Below, piece by piece: positions 34,869-42,824 of a stretch of DNA of 64,000 nt. The notes under the pieces were generated by a model, which worked only from the letters and a program-made list of their open reading frames with translations, ran no database searches and was not told the DNA's origin. Numbering within the stretch: position 1 is the first letter of the stretch; every line of letters begins with the position of its first letter. The DNA is from Croceitalea sp947503285 (lineage in GTDB: Bacteria; Bacteroidota; Bacteroidia; Flavobacteriales; Flavobacteriaceae). Position numbers and translations under genes: made by a program. The stretch spans positions 186,001-250,000 of the forward strand of contig NZ_BTGQ01000002.1 of NCBI RefSeq assembly GCF_036985505.1. Direction: 5' to 3'.

Positions 34869-35204
34869 CTATTGCTTTAACTCTAATTTTTCGGCAAAGT
34901 AGTCACAGAAATCTTTCATGGTGGCGGTCATCTTTTCGTCTTGTGTGGCTTTCATAAAGGTGTCCGCCATGGTGACCAAGGTTTGGTGAAAAAAAATCTT
35001 CATTTCATCAACGGGCATATCTTTGGTCCATAAGTCAATTTTTAAGGACTCTTTGTTTTTGCTGTCCCATACCGAAAGCATCATCGCTTTGGCCGCCTCA
35101 TTATCGATTCCACCATCTTCTGCCGACCAATTCAATTCTTCGGGTACCCGATTTTCATCTAGTCCAACTCTTAGGGTAATTTCTGAGGTATGTTCTACCG
35201 CCAT
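34869..35204 (-). CDS. gldC: Gliding motility protein GldC
   Basis: A 111-residue soluble cytoplasmic protein. Conserved features of GldC are EITLRVGLDENRVPEELNWS at the N-terminus, AKAMMLSVWDSKNKESLKID and MKDFCDYFAEKL at the C-terminus. In Flavobacterium, gldC supports gliding together with gldB, and the two form an operon; here the gldC ATG overlaps the gldB stop by one base. The biochemical role is unknown. Confidence 0.93.
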   Translation of the reverse strand: MAVEHTSEITLRVGLDENRVPEELNWSAEDGGIDNEAAKAMMLSVWDSKNKESLKIDLWTKDMPVDEMKIFFHQTLVTMADTFMKATQDEKMTATMKDFCDYFAEKLELKQ

Positions 35205-36175
35205 TATTTTTTAGGTTTATAATTTGATTTTTTAAATATGATATCAGCAGGCAAATCCAATAGTTCGATCAAGGTGATTTTTGGGTTTCTTTCCATGAAG
35301 GCCTTCACGATTTTCCAACCAATGAACCTCCCCAGGCGCCCTGGGGATTCACTGTCCAGTTCTAATTGAAATTTAGAGAAGGGAGCTGGGTCTAAGAACC
35401 TGCGGTCCAGTTTTGAATCCGTGCTAAAAAGCAATTCACGTTCCACAAAATAGCGCCAAATCTGTTCTTCGTTGGTATTGGCCCATTCGATTTCCTCTTC
35501 GGTGTAATTAATTTTTTGTGCTTCACTATTTGAGGGTATCAGCAACTCCTTAATATATAGTTCTTTACCATAATAGACCATTCGTGAAAGAAAACTACGA
35601 TTTCTAGGGTACCTGTTTATGGTCTTTGCGAAGGCACTGGCAATATCTGACATCAAAAATTTAGCATCCAGATTTTTTGCTACGTAGTTCGGAAGCCCTG
35701 CATAAAAACGATGTTCCCTACCGAGATAGTTGTCAAGGCCTACAAGTAATAGCGAATCCGTAAGTACTACCCTATTATCATATTGTACATCAGAGATGAT
35801 GGTAACTACTTTCGGCAAGACATATTTCGGAAAATAATATTTGATGTGCTTGAAAAGTAAGTCCAGCTGCTGCTCTTGCTCCCCAAAATCGCCGAACCGC
35901 TGTTCTATTTCAGAATATATCTCGAGTTGTAAGGTGTCTGTCAAACGGGCTATCCAAACACTATCGGCATATTGCCTAGGAAACAAATAGGGAAATTTCT
36001 GCTTTAAATCGGGTATCGCATCGGCTTTGGACCTAACGAAGAGTTGATCAAAACGTATTACATCCAAATCAACAGGTATCTTGGCAACCGCTTTTTCCGT
36101 GGCGTCTTGTTCATTGCATGAAAATAATAACGCCATAAAGCCAAAAAGTAAAAAGAATTTGAGCTTCAACTTCAT
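35204..36175 (-). CDS. gldB: Gliding motility lipoprotein GldB
   Basis: A 323-residue lipoprotein needed for gliding and for function of the type IX secretion machinery in Flavobacteriia. The signal peptide ends in FMALLFSC (Cys20), and the body has VDLDVIRFDQLFV and FRRYPRN-like segments typical of GldB (here INRYPRNRSFLSRMVYYG). The start ATG 36175 was chosen because it directly precedes the lipoprotein signal; upstream codons to 36211 add no signal. Co-transcribed with gldC. Confidence 0.93.
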   Translation of the reverse strand: MKLKLKFFLLFGFMALLFSCNEQDATEKAVAKIPVDLDVIRFDQLFVRSKADAIPDLKQKFPYLFPRQYADSVWIARLTDTLQLEIYSEIEQRFGDFGEQEQQLDLLFKHIKYYFPKYVLPKVVTIISDVQYDNRVVLTDSLLLVGLDNYLGREHRFYAGLPNYVAKNLDAKFLMSDIASAFAKTINRYPRNRSFLSRMVYYGKELYIKELLIPSNSEAQKINYTEEEIEWANTNEEQIWRYFVERELLFSTDSKLDRRFLDPAPFSKFQLELDSESPGRLGRFIGWKIVKAFMERNPKITLIELLDLPADIIFKKSNYKPKK

Positions 36176-36208
36176 TTTTAATGAAACAGGGATTAATTTT
36201 ACGAGGCA

Positions 36209-36216
36209 CAAAGGTA
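36209..36216 (-). promoter_or_regulatory. Putative -7 promoter element of gldBC
   Basis: TACCTTTG on the minus strand, a match to TAnnTTTG, 33 bases before the gldB ATG in the divergent gldB/nadE gap. No TTG at ideal distance upstream. Confidence 0.45.
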
Positions 36217-36240
36217 AATTTTTGAACTTAAAAGAAAGCT

Positions 36241-37044
36241 ATGCAAACTGAAAAGGTAATTGAACATATTGTGAACTGGTTAAAAGACTATGCGACCAAC
36301 GCAAACATCAAGGGATTTGTGATTGGGGTCTCAGGAGGAATAGACTCTGCGGTAACCTCAACCCTTTGTGCGAGAACTGGACTAGACCTATTGTGCCTAG
36401 AGATGCCTATTCACCAGGGTAAAAATCAAGTAACCCGGGCCGATCGACACATTGCATGGCTTAAGAACAATTTTTCGAATGTGGAAAGACAGCCTGTAAA
36501 CCTCACCCCGGTATTTGACAGTTTGGTGAATGCCCTGCCAAAAGTCGACAACGAAGAAGATCGTTTTATGTCGTTGGCCAATACCCGTGCAAGACTTCGT
36601 ATGACAACGCTGTATTACTTTGCTGCCCTAAAGGGGTATTTAGTGGCAGGAACAGGAAACAAGGTGGAAGACTTTGGAGTGGGTTTCTATACCAAATATG
36701 GTGATGGAGGGGTCGATTTAAGCCCGATAGCCGATCTATTGAAATCGGAAGTCTATGAGATCGGCAAGGTTCTGGGTGTCAACCAAGACATTATCGAAGC
36801 TGCGCCTACAGACGGGTTATGGGGTGATAGCAGAACTGATGAAGACCAAATCGGAGCTAGTTATCCCGAATTGGAATGGGCCATGGCAATGGATGATGAA
36901 GGAAAGACATTAGAAGATTTTTCTGACAGAGAAAAAGAAGTATTTCGAATTTACAAAAGGCTAAATTCCCTCAACATGCATAAGATGATTCCTATACCCG
37001 TTTGTGAAATACCTGATTACCTAAAAGTTACCACTCAACGCTAA
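36241..37044 (+). CDS. nadE: NAD(+) synthase NadE
   Basis: Converts nicotinic acid adenine dinucleotide to NAD, using ATP and ammonia. The 267-residue protein is of the short NH3-dependent type without a glutaminase domain. It has the PP-loop GVSGGIDSAVTSTLCAR (about 28-44), LANTRARLRMTTLYY, GTGNKVEDFGVGFYTKYGDG and ADLLKSEVY. It is divergent from gldB across 65 bases. Confidence 0.96.
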   Translation: MQTEKVIEHIVNWLKDYATNANIKGFVIGVSGGIDSAVTSTLCARTGLDLLCLEMPIHQGKNQVTRADRHIAWLKNNFSNVERQPVNLTPVFDSLVNALPKVDNEEDRFMSLANTRARLRMTTLYYFAALKGYLVAGTGNKVEDFGVGFYTKYGDGGVDLSPIADLLKSEVYEIGKVLGVNQDIIEAAPTDGLWGDSRTDEDQIGASYPELEWAMAMDDEGKTLEDFSDREKEVFRIYKRLNSLNMHKMIPIPVCEIPDYLKVTTQR

Positions 37045-37203
37045 ATTTAGCAGTTAAAACGAATAAAACCCTAAAAATTCTGTGGTTTTAAGAAAAAAGT
37101 TACACATTTGTCCCATGAATTGGTTACCTTGCCTTGCAGCTATTGTAAGCATTTAATTACTAAAACCATTTCAAAGAACAAATACAAAGTAAAATCTACC
37201 ACA

Positions 37204-37833
37204 ATGATCAATGTTTTTATTGCCGACAGTCATCCAATAGTAAGGCTTGGAATCAAACAAGTTCTAGACTCTACCTCTGATTTTAAGGTTATTGGTGATG
37301 CATCAACTACTACTGAGCTTTTTGAGGCTTTGGAAAAAGTCTCTCCTGATGTCGTTATGTTGGAGATGGACATCCCAGAAATCAATGGTATTGCCACACT
37401 CCGTAAAATAAAGCAAGATTTTCCCAGCACCAAGGTTTTAATGTACAGTGGGCAATCAGAAGATGTATATGCACTGAGTACGATAAGGGCCGGTGCATAT
37501 GGGTATTTATCAAAAACCGCCGATGTTGACTATATCATCTCTGCGATTCGCAAAGTAGCTGAAGGTAATATGTTCATAACGAACGAATTAGCGCAAAGAC
37601 TTGCCTTTGATGAAGGCACTCAAAAACCAAGAAGGTTTTTCAGAAAATTATCTACTAGGGAGGTGGAAGTATTGAAGCTATTGGCGAGCGGCAAACGAAA
37701 CAAAGAGGTTGCAGAAGGCCTGAACCTGAACGAGAAAACAGTAAGTACGTACAAAGCGCGTTTAATGCGTAAATTGAACGTAGATAACTTAGTGGACCTA
37801 TTGCAACAAGCAAAAGCATTGGAGCTTTATTAA
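37204..37833 (+). CDS. NarL/LuxR-type response regulator with Glu in place of the phospho-acceptor Asp
   Basis: A 209-residue regulator with an N-terminal receiver domain (MINVFIADSHPIVRLGIKQV) and a C-terminal LuxR helix-turn-helix (LSTREVEVLKLLASGKRNKE, then EKTVSTYKARLMRKLNV). In the receiver, Asp8 and the conserved YLSK lysine are present, but the position of the phospho-accepting Asp is Glu54 (codon GAG at 37363-37365, context VVMLEMDIPEING). Glu often mimics a phosphorylated Asp, so the protein may be constitutively active or signal-independent. Start ATG 37204 fits the family. A strong bidirectional terminator follows. Confidence 0.92.
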   Translation: MINVFIADSHPIVRLGIKQVLDSTSDFKVIGDASTTTELFEALEKVSPDVVMLEMDIPEINGIATLRKIKQDFPSTKVLMYSGQSEDVYALSTIRAGAYGYLSKTADVDYIISAIRKVAEGNMFITNELAQRLAFDEGTQKPRRFFRKLSTREVEVLKLLASGKRNKEVAEGLNLNEKTVSTYKARLMRKLNVDNLVDLLQQAKALELY

Positions 37834-37851
37834 GGTTTTACCCAAGACACT

Positions 37852-37882
37852 ATAAAAACCCCATAAATAATGGGGTTTTTAT
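37852..37882. terminator. Bidirectional terminator between the response regulator gene and dnaG
   Basis: ATAAAAACCCCAT (37852-37864) and ATGGGGTTTTTAT (37870-37882) form a perfect 13-bp stem with a five-base loop and T runs on both strands, serving both convergent genes. Confidence 0.9.
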
Positions 37883-37884
37883 AT

Positions 37885-39855
37885 TTAAGACAAGACCCTG
37901 TTCAATTTTGCATTCAATAGCTTGTTCAATTGAAGGTAGTTTACAATTTCTTCCAACACTTCTGAATTATCCTCTTTTTCTTTTGTCTTTTCCTGTAGGG
38001 ATGAAATTCTGTTCTTTATCAAGTTACATCGCAGGGTTAAAATGGTTTCACCGACCAGCTGCGCAATTCCATTCTCCTTATCCTTTGGGTAGATATCTTT
38101 TCGTTCCCAGTCATGCAGTATATATCGTTCTTCCTCCATTAGGATCGAAGATACTTGTTGTACGACGTTTTGGTCTAAGTCGGCAATAAAAGTATTGATG
38201 GAAAAATCATCAGACGCATTCAATCTTTCAATGATCTTATAATAAATGGTTTTAAAATCATCATTTGACAACTCCACTTCATCTTCTTGAAGATCTAAGT
38301 ATATTTTCTCGTACACCTTTATCTCTATGGTCTCTGGTTCCAGCACCAAATCCCCTTCTTCATTTTCCTTCAACACCAAATCTTCGAACTCTTCTTTTTT
38401 ATTCCCGTATAATAGTAACAATTCGATTATTTTTCGCTCAAGCTCGAATTGAACATCAACCTTTTCTATTACGGTGTTGCTTTTAACGACTTCGAAGGCT
38501 TTCTGTTCTTGCTTTTGTTTTTTAGCTGCTTCGTAAACCTCTTTTTTATCTATCTGAGCCAAGGTATTGTACAAGACCTCTTCTGAAATCTGCATTATCT
38601 TTGCACATTCTTGAATGTAGATTTCTTTTTGTATTCGGTCTGGTATTTTAGCGATACTGTTTACGATATCTCGAACCGTATCTGCCCTTTTAATCGGGTC
38701 ATTGGCCGCTTCTTCGGCCAAAAGTGAGGTTTTGAACTGTATAAAATCTTTTGCGTTCGCTTGCAAATACGACACCACATCTTCAAGTGTATTGTTCTTC
38801 GCAAAACTATCGGGATCATCACCCTCAGGAAAGGAACATACTTTTACGTTCATTCCCTGTTCCAAAATCAAATCAATACCCCTAAGTGAAGCCCTTAACC
38901 CTGCCGCATCACCATCGAATAGAACGGTAATGTTCTTGGTAAGCCTATTGATCAGTCGAATCTGCTCGGGGGTCAATGCCGTGCCACTCGATGCCACTAC
39001 ATTGTGTATACCCCGCTGATGCATTTGAATTACATCGGTATAGCCTTCAACCAAATAACAATTGTCTTCTTTGGCGATGGCCTGTTTCGCAAAATAGATT
39101 CCATAGAGTACTTTACTCTTATGGTAAATATCGCTTTCGGGGGAGTTAAGGTATTTGGCCGCCTTTTTATCGTTGTTCAAAATTCGGCCGCCAAAACCGA
39201 GAACCCGACCGCTCATGGAATGTATAGGAAACATAACACGACCTTTAAAGCGGTCGAATTTTCTAACTTCACCTCCACTCTGTTCTTTAACAATGGTCAA
39301 CCCTGTCTTTGACAAATAGTCTAATTGATATCCATCAGCGAGCGCGGTATCGGTAAAGGCGGTCCACTGGTCTGGGTTATACCCTAGAGCAAATTTTTTA
39401 ATAATTTCATCGGTAAAGCCACGCTCTTTGAAATATGAAAGGCCAATGGCCTTGCCCAACTCAGATTGCCAGAGTGTTTTTATAAAATATTTTGAGGCGT
39501 ACTCTGACACCAAATACATGCTTTCGCGCTCATTGGCCTGTTCTTTTTCTTCATCGGTCTTTTCGGTCTCCTCAATTTCAATATTATACTTCTTGGCTAA
39601 GTATCGAATAGCCTCTGGGTAGCCAAAGTGCTCATGCTCCATCAAAAAGGCCACCACATTGCCCCCTTTACCACTACTAAAATCTTTCCATATCTGTTTT
39701 ACGGGTGAGACCATAAAACTAGGGGTACGCTCATCAGAAAAAGGACTCAAGCCCTTAAAATTGGAACCTGATTTCTTGAGCTGTACAAAATCACCAATGA
39801 CCTCCTCTACACGGGCAGCCTCATATACTTGATCTATGGTGGTCTTTGAAATCAT
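37885..39855 (-). CDS. dnaG: DNA primase DnaG with a degenerate zinc-binding domain
   Basis: Makes RNA primers for DNA replication. The 656-residue protein has the CHC2-type N-terminal domain (about 1-100), the catalytic core with TOPRIM motifs YLVEGYTDVIQMHQRG (about 265-280) and VLFDGDAAGLRAS, and a C-terminal DnaB-interacting region. In the zinc domain the four ligand positions (Cys, His, Cys, Cys) are Ser37, Ser40, Asp58 and Ser61 (GLSPFSDERTPSF and WKDFSSGKGG), with the normal spacing kept. Metal binding must therefore be lost. Start ATG 39855. Confidence 0.96.
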   Translation of the reverse strand: MISKTTIDQVYEAARVEEVIGDFVQLKKSGSNFKGLSPFSDERTPSFMVSPVKQIWKDFSSGKGGNVVAFLMEHEHFGYPEAIRYLAKKYNIEIEETEKTDEEKEQANERESMYLVSEYASKYFIKTLWQSELGKAIGLSYFKERGFTDEIIKKFALGYNPDQWTAFTDTALADGYQLDYLSKTGLTIVKEQSGGEVRKFDRFKGRVMFPIHSMSGRVLGFGGRILNNDKKAAKYLNSPESDIYHKSKVLYGIYFAKQAIAKEDNCYLVEGYTDVIQMHQRGIHNVVASSGTALTPEQIRLINRLTKNITVLFDGDAAGLRASLRGIDLILEQGMNVKVCSFPEGDDPDSFAKNNTLEDVVSYLQANAKDFIQFKTSLLAEEAANDPIKRADTVRDIVNSIAKIPDRIQKEIYIQECAKIMQISEEVLYNTLAQIDKKEVYEAAKKQKQEQKAFEVVKSNTVIEKVDVQFELERKIIELLLLYGNKKEEFEDLVLKENEEGDLVLEPETIEIKVYEKIYLDLQEDEVELSNDDFKTIYYKIIERLNASDDFSINTFIADLDQNVVQQVSSILMEEERYILHDWERKDIYPKDKENGIAQLVGETILTLRCNLIKNRISSLQEKTKEKEDNSEVLEEIVNYLQLNKLLNAKLNRVLS

Positions 39856-39902
39856 GTGCTTCGTTTCTTGGTCTGCAGAAAAGTTTAATTAAATTGGAAC
39901 TT

Positions 39903-39910
39903 CAAATGTA
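39903..39910 (-). promoter_or_regulatory. Putative -7 promoter element of dnaG
   Basis: TACATTTG on the minus strand, 47 bases before the dnaG ATG. It matches TAnnTTTG; the TTG element is not at ideal distance. Confidence 0.4.
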
Positions 39911-39919
39911 TCAATAAAT

Positions 39920-40165
39920 ATGATTCTTTTTTTTGGGACAAAGCCCGGCAAACCGATTACGAAAAGAATGCATGGTGTCCGTTGTGGCTATTGCAATCAA
40001 CAAGATACCCTTTCGGCCAGGGAGCAACCGAATTATTTTCACCTATTTTGGATACCCTTATTCAAAATAGGAACATCCCGCTATGCGGAATGTTCCCATT
40101 GTAAACGTGTGTATTCCAAAGAAGAATTCCCTACTGAGATGAAAAAGGCATTAAGCAAAACTTAG
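39920..40165 (+). CDS. Small zinc-ribbon protein
   Basis: An 81-residue protein with two CxxC knuckles (Cys22/Cys25 and Cys58/Cys61) around a hydrophobic middle (FHLFWIPLFKIG), the pattern of a zinc-ribbon_15 type domain. It is divergent from dnaG. Function unknown; proteins like this often sit next to membrane or stress genes. Confidence 0.8.
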   Translation: MILFFGTKPGKPITKRMHGVRCGYCNQQDTLSAREQPNYFHLFWIPLFKIGTSRYAECSHCKRVYSKEEFPTEMKKALSKT

Positions 40166-40225
40166 TATCTACCACAACTACTTTGGCGAAGACCATCGTT
40201 ATTTCCATTTCATCCTTAAAAAAGG

Positions 40226-41308
40226 TCACAAGTCGAATCGCAGCCCCAAAGAAATATTTCGTTGTTCGATAGCCGCATTTCTAAAAATCGGATTTAGATC
40301 ATACTTCATATACAACTGAACACCACCGATCCCGGCATATGCGCTTAATCCATAGATCAAATCTGCGGTATTGTAATCCCGTTTCAACTTTTCTTTGATG
40401 CGATTACCATTTTCGGAATATTTTAATTTTTGACGGGTTCCAATATTGAATCCACCATAGCCACCAATACCAAGCCTAAAACTTTTATCAATGTTGTATC
40501 TAAAGGTTTTTTCGGTTTCTCGATACCTTGAGGGCCCAAATTCAAAATGGATTGGGAAAACCAGATTATCCATTCGTAATTTTGATTTGTTCAAGTCAAA
40601 GGCAAATTCTTGAAGTTCCGTTTGATCTCCATTCTCAACAAAAAATAGGTTACCCTCTGGTTTCAATCCATTAAACTGAAAAGAAAAGCCATAATTGAAC
40701 CTCATAAAATTGGAATTCTTGAAAACACGGGTGCGCCATTGCCATCCTAATTCAAAAAACCGACTTCCTCCAATTCTGTATGGTGAGTCACTAAGGGACT
40801 CTCCTTCTATAATTGCATTATTAAGTCCAATGGTCAAAACAAAGTCAGAATAGGTTCTTCGATCATACTTTAATTCCCTTTTCCAACTTTTGGTACCAAA
40901 AATGAATTCCTCTGCCGGTTCACCATTGATTTCAATGCCTATTTGAATCTGATCTTCAACAATTGTATCATTCATAGAATCGTTTATCACCAGCCCTTCA
41001 TTTCGTTCTAGCAAGGCGATGCGATTGTCAATTATGGCAATTCGGTCTTCAATGTTCAAGGCCCGCTTCTTGGCTGCTTCTTCTTTTAAGATTTTTGCTT
41101 CTTCTGCGGTAATCGCCCCTTTCGCCAACCTGTCGTTGATACTTTTCACCTCAATTTTCAAAGCATCCTTCTCTTGAGCGGTAATACGTGTTTTCTGCTT
41201 TTCTAATTTTTCTATTTTTCGCTGGTAATCAACTTCTTCTTGTGCCATCAAATTTTGACTTAAAAGCGTCAATAAAAAGACAACAAGCACTTTGGTAATT
41301 CTTCTCAT
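40226..41308 (-). CDS. Exported outer-membrane-barrel-like protein with N-terminal coiled coil
   Basis: A 360-residue protein with a signal peptide (VLVVFLLTLLSQNLMAQ, cleavage after about residue 22), a Lys/Glu/Ala-rich coiled coil (about 27-105) and a beta-rich C-terminal half with alternating aromatic strands that ends in ISLGLRFDL, typical of outer-membrane barrels of Bacteroidota. It is the third gene after an ECF sigma factor and an anti-sigma-like protein and is probably part of the same transcript. Function unknown. Confidence 0.75.
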   Translation of the reverse strand: MRRITKVLVVFLLTLLSQNLMAQEEVDYQRKIEKLEKQKTRITAQEKDALKIEVKSINDRLAKGAITAEEAKILKEEAAKKRALNIEDRIAIIDNRIALLERNEGLVINDSMNDTIVEDQIQIGIEINGEPAEEFIFGTKSWKRELKYDRRTYSDFVLTIGLNNAIIEGESLSDSPYRIGGSRFFELGWQWRTRVFKNSNFMRFNYGFSFQFNGLKPEGNLFFVENGDQTELQEFAFDLNKSKLRMDNLVFPIHFEFGPSRYRETEKTFRYNIDKSFRLGIGGYGGFNIGTRQKLKYSENGNRIKEKLKRDYNTADLIYGLSAYAGIGGVQLYMKYDLNPIFRNAAIEQRNISLGLRFDL

Positions 41309-41335
41309 GATGATTTTGGTTTTACGCCTATTCCC

Positions 41336-41358
41336 GCTTTCCCCGAAACGGGGAAAGC
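41336..41358 (-). other. Perfect GC-rich hairpin inside the sigma-factor operon
   Basis: GCTTTCCCCG and CGGGGAAAGC form a perfect 10-bp stem with an AAA loop (TTT on the minus strand), 28 bases upstream of the barrel gene start. No T run follows on either strand, so it is probably an RNA-processing or stability element and not a terminator. Confidence 0.6.
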
Positions 41359-41387
41359 CATGAAAATAGACTTTGATTGATGAAATA

Positions 41388-42131
41388 TTAATTATTACGA
41401 TCTGCGACCGCAGTTCGCACTTTAAAGTAGCCTTCTTTTAACTTTTCGAACAGATGCCCTCTAAATGTTCGATCTAATTCGTCTTCGACATCTGCCAATA
41501 AAGCAGTAGCATCAACAGCTCCGCTCTCTTGAAATACCTTATTTGTCAGCAACTCCCTTTGTGCAGCAAAAAGCAAGGAGTCGACTTCCGTATTGGTAAC
41601 CTCAATATTCCGTTCTTCCAATAAAGCGACTTCAGTCAGTACTTCGTTAAGTTTTTTATCAATGAGTTCTTTCGCTGCATGTCTATTTTCACTTTGGGGT
41701 ACCGATATTTCCTTTTTGACTTCCTTATCAAAAACTATGGCAACCATTGACCCTACTTGATTACTGTCATTTTCATGACTGCCTATTGGTGTATTTGCCA
41801 TTCCTTCTTCATTTTTTTCGGCCAATTCCGCCGCTTTCAAAATCTTGTCCTGTAATGCACCTTCAACTTCCAATGGTTTTGAGGTTTCGTCAATTTTAGT
41901 TTCTACTACATCAATCGGTAATTGCTCTTTTGGTGATTGTTCATTAAAATAGGCAATTGACAGTACCAACGCCGCAAATAAACCAGCTGCAATAGCAAGC
42001 CAATGGAATTTAATGACCTTAGGTTTTGAGGTAGGAACCAATTCTTCCTGAATTCTATTCCAAGCTTCTTCTGATGGGCGTATTTCCCTCGTTTGAAGCT
42101 TTTCTTTAATATATTTCTCTAACTTATTCAT
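41388..42131 (-). CDS. Single-pass membrane protein, putative anti-sigma factor
   Basis: A 247-residue protein with a cytoplasmic N-terminus (MNKLEKYIKEKLQTREIRPS, EEAWNRIQEEL), one membrane segment (about 44-63, FHWLAIAAGLFAALVLSIAYF) and a charged, helical periplasmic part. It follows the ECF sigma gene directly, the usual place for an anti-sigma factor in Bacteroidota, although no zinc anti-sigma motif is present. I chose ATG 42131; a TTG at 42140 overlaps the sigma gene stop. Confidence 0.72.
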   Translation of the reverse strand: MNKLEKYIKEKLQTREIRPSEEAWNRIQEELVPTSKPKVIKFHWLAIAAGLFAALVLSIAYFNEQSPKEQLPIDVVETKIDETSKPLEVEGALQDKILKAAELAEKNEEGMANTPIGSHENDSNQVGSMVAIVFDKEVKKEISVPQSENRHAAKELIDKKLNEVLTEVALLEERNIEVTNTEVDSLLFAAQRELLTNKVFQESGAVDATALLADVEDELDRTFRGHLFEKLKEGYFKVRTAVADRNN

Positions 42132-42136
42132 AACAC

Positions 42137-42709
42137 TCAATTTCCTTTAGATGCCCTTCTTGGTAACATCTCCTTCAACTTTAAATTTGCTTGCAGCATT
42201 CTACGTGCCTTATACAACTGCGATTTTGAGGTGCCCTCTGATATATTCAACATCTCGGCAATTTCATGGTGTTTATATCCTTCAATGGCATAAAGCACAA
42301 AAACCATTTTATACCCTTCTGGCAAACTATCTATCAATTCTTGCACATGTTCAATATCAAGTGTCGACTCGATTTCTGAACCTACTGATTCGTTCTTCTC
42401 GAAGACTTCATCATCAAAAACGACAAATTGTTTTTTTCTCAGGTATGAGATACTTTCACGTATCATTATTCTACGGACCCAACCTTCAAAACTTCCCCTG
42501 TGTTCGAAAGTGTCCAGGTTTTTGAATACTTTCACAAACCCATTGACCATAACGTCTTCGGCAAATTGCAGATCGTTGATGTATTGCCGGCATACGCTTA
42601 ACATCTTAGGTGCAAATCTGTCATAAATTGCACGTTGCGCATGTCGATTACCCGCGATTGCCTTTTTCAGCAGTTGCTTTTCATTCTGATATATCGAAAT
42701 GATCTTCAA
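42137..42709 (-). CDS. ECF-type RNA polymerase sigma factor
   Basis: A 190-residue sigma-70 family member with region 2 (FAPKMLSVCRQYINDLQFAE, VMVNGFVKVFKNLDTF, GSFEGWVRRIMIRESISYL) and region 4 (LPEGYKMVFVLYAIEGYKHH, EIAEMLNISEGTSKSQLYKA). The codon at the start is TTG (42709); no ATG precedes region 2, and homologues start here. The next gene encodes a membrane protein that may hold it inactive. Regulon not predictable. Confidence 0.9.
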   Translation of the reverse strand: MKIISIYQNEKQLLKKAIAGNRHAQRAIYDRFAPKMLSVCRQYINDLQFAEDVMVNGFVKVFKNLDTFEHRGSFEGWVRRIMIRESISYLRKKQFVVFDDEVFEKNESVGSEIESTLDIEHVQELIDSLPEGYKMVFVLYAIEGYKHHEIAEMLNISEGTSKSQLYKARRMLQANLKLKEMLPRRASKGN

Positions 42710-42824
42710 TGGTTTTTGGTTTGTCTTCTATAAAGATAGACGAGGGTAGTTTCAAAAAGGTTGTCCCACACATGATTTTTTATCGTGAAAATACAATCCG
42801 CGAACAAAAAACCACCCTAATACA

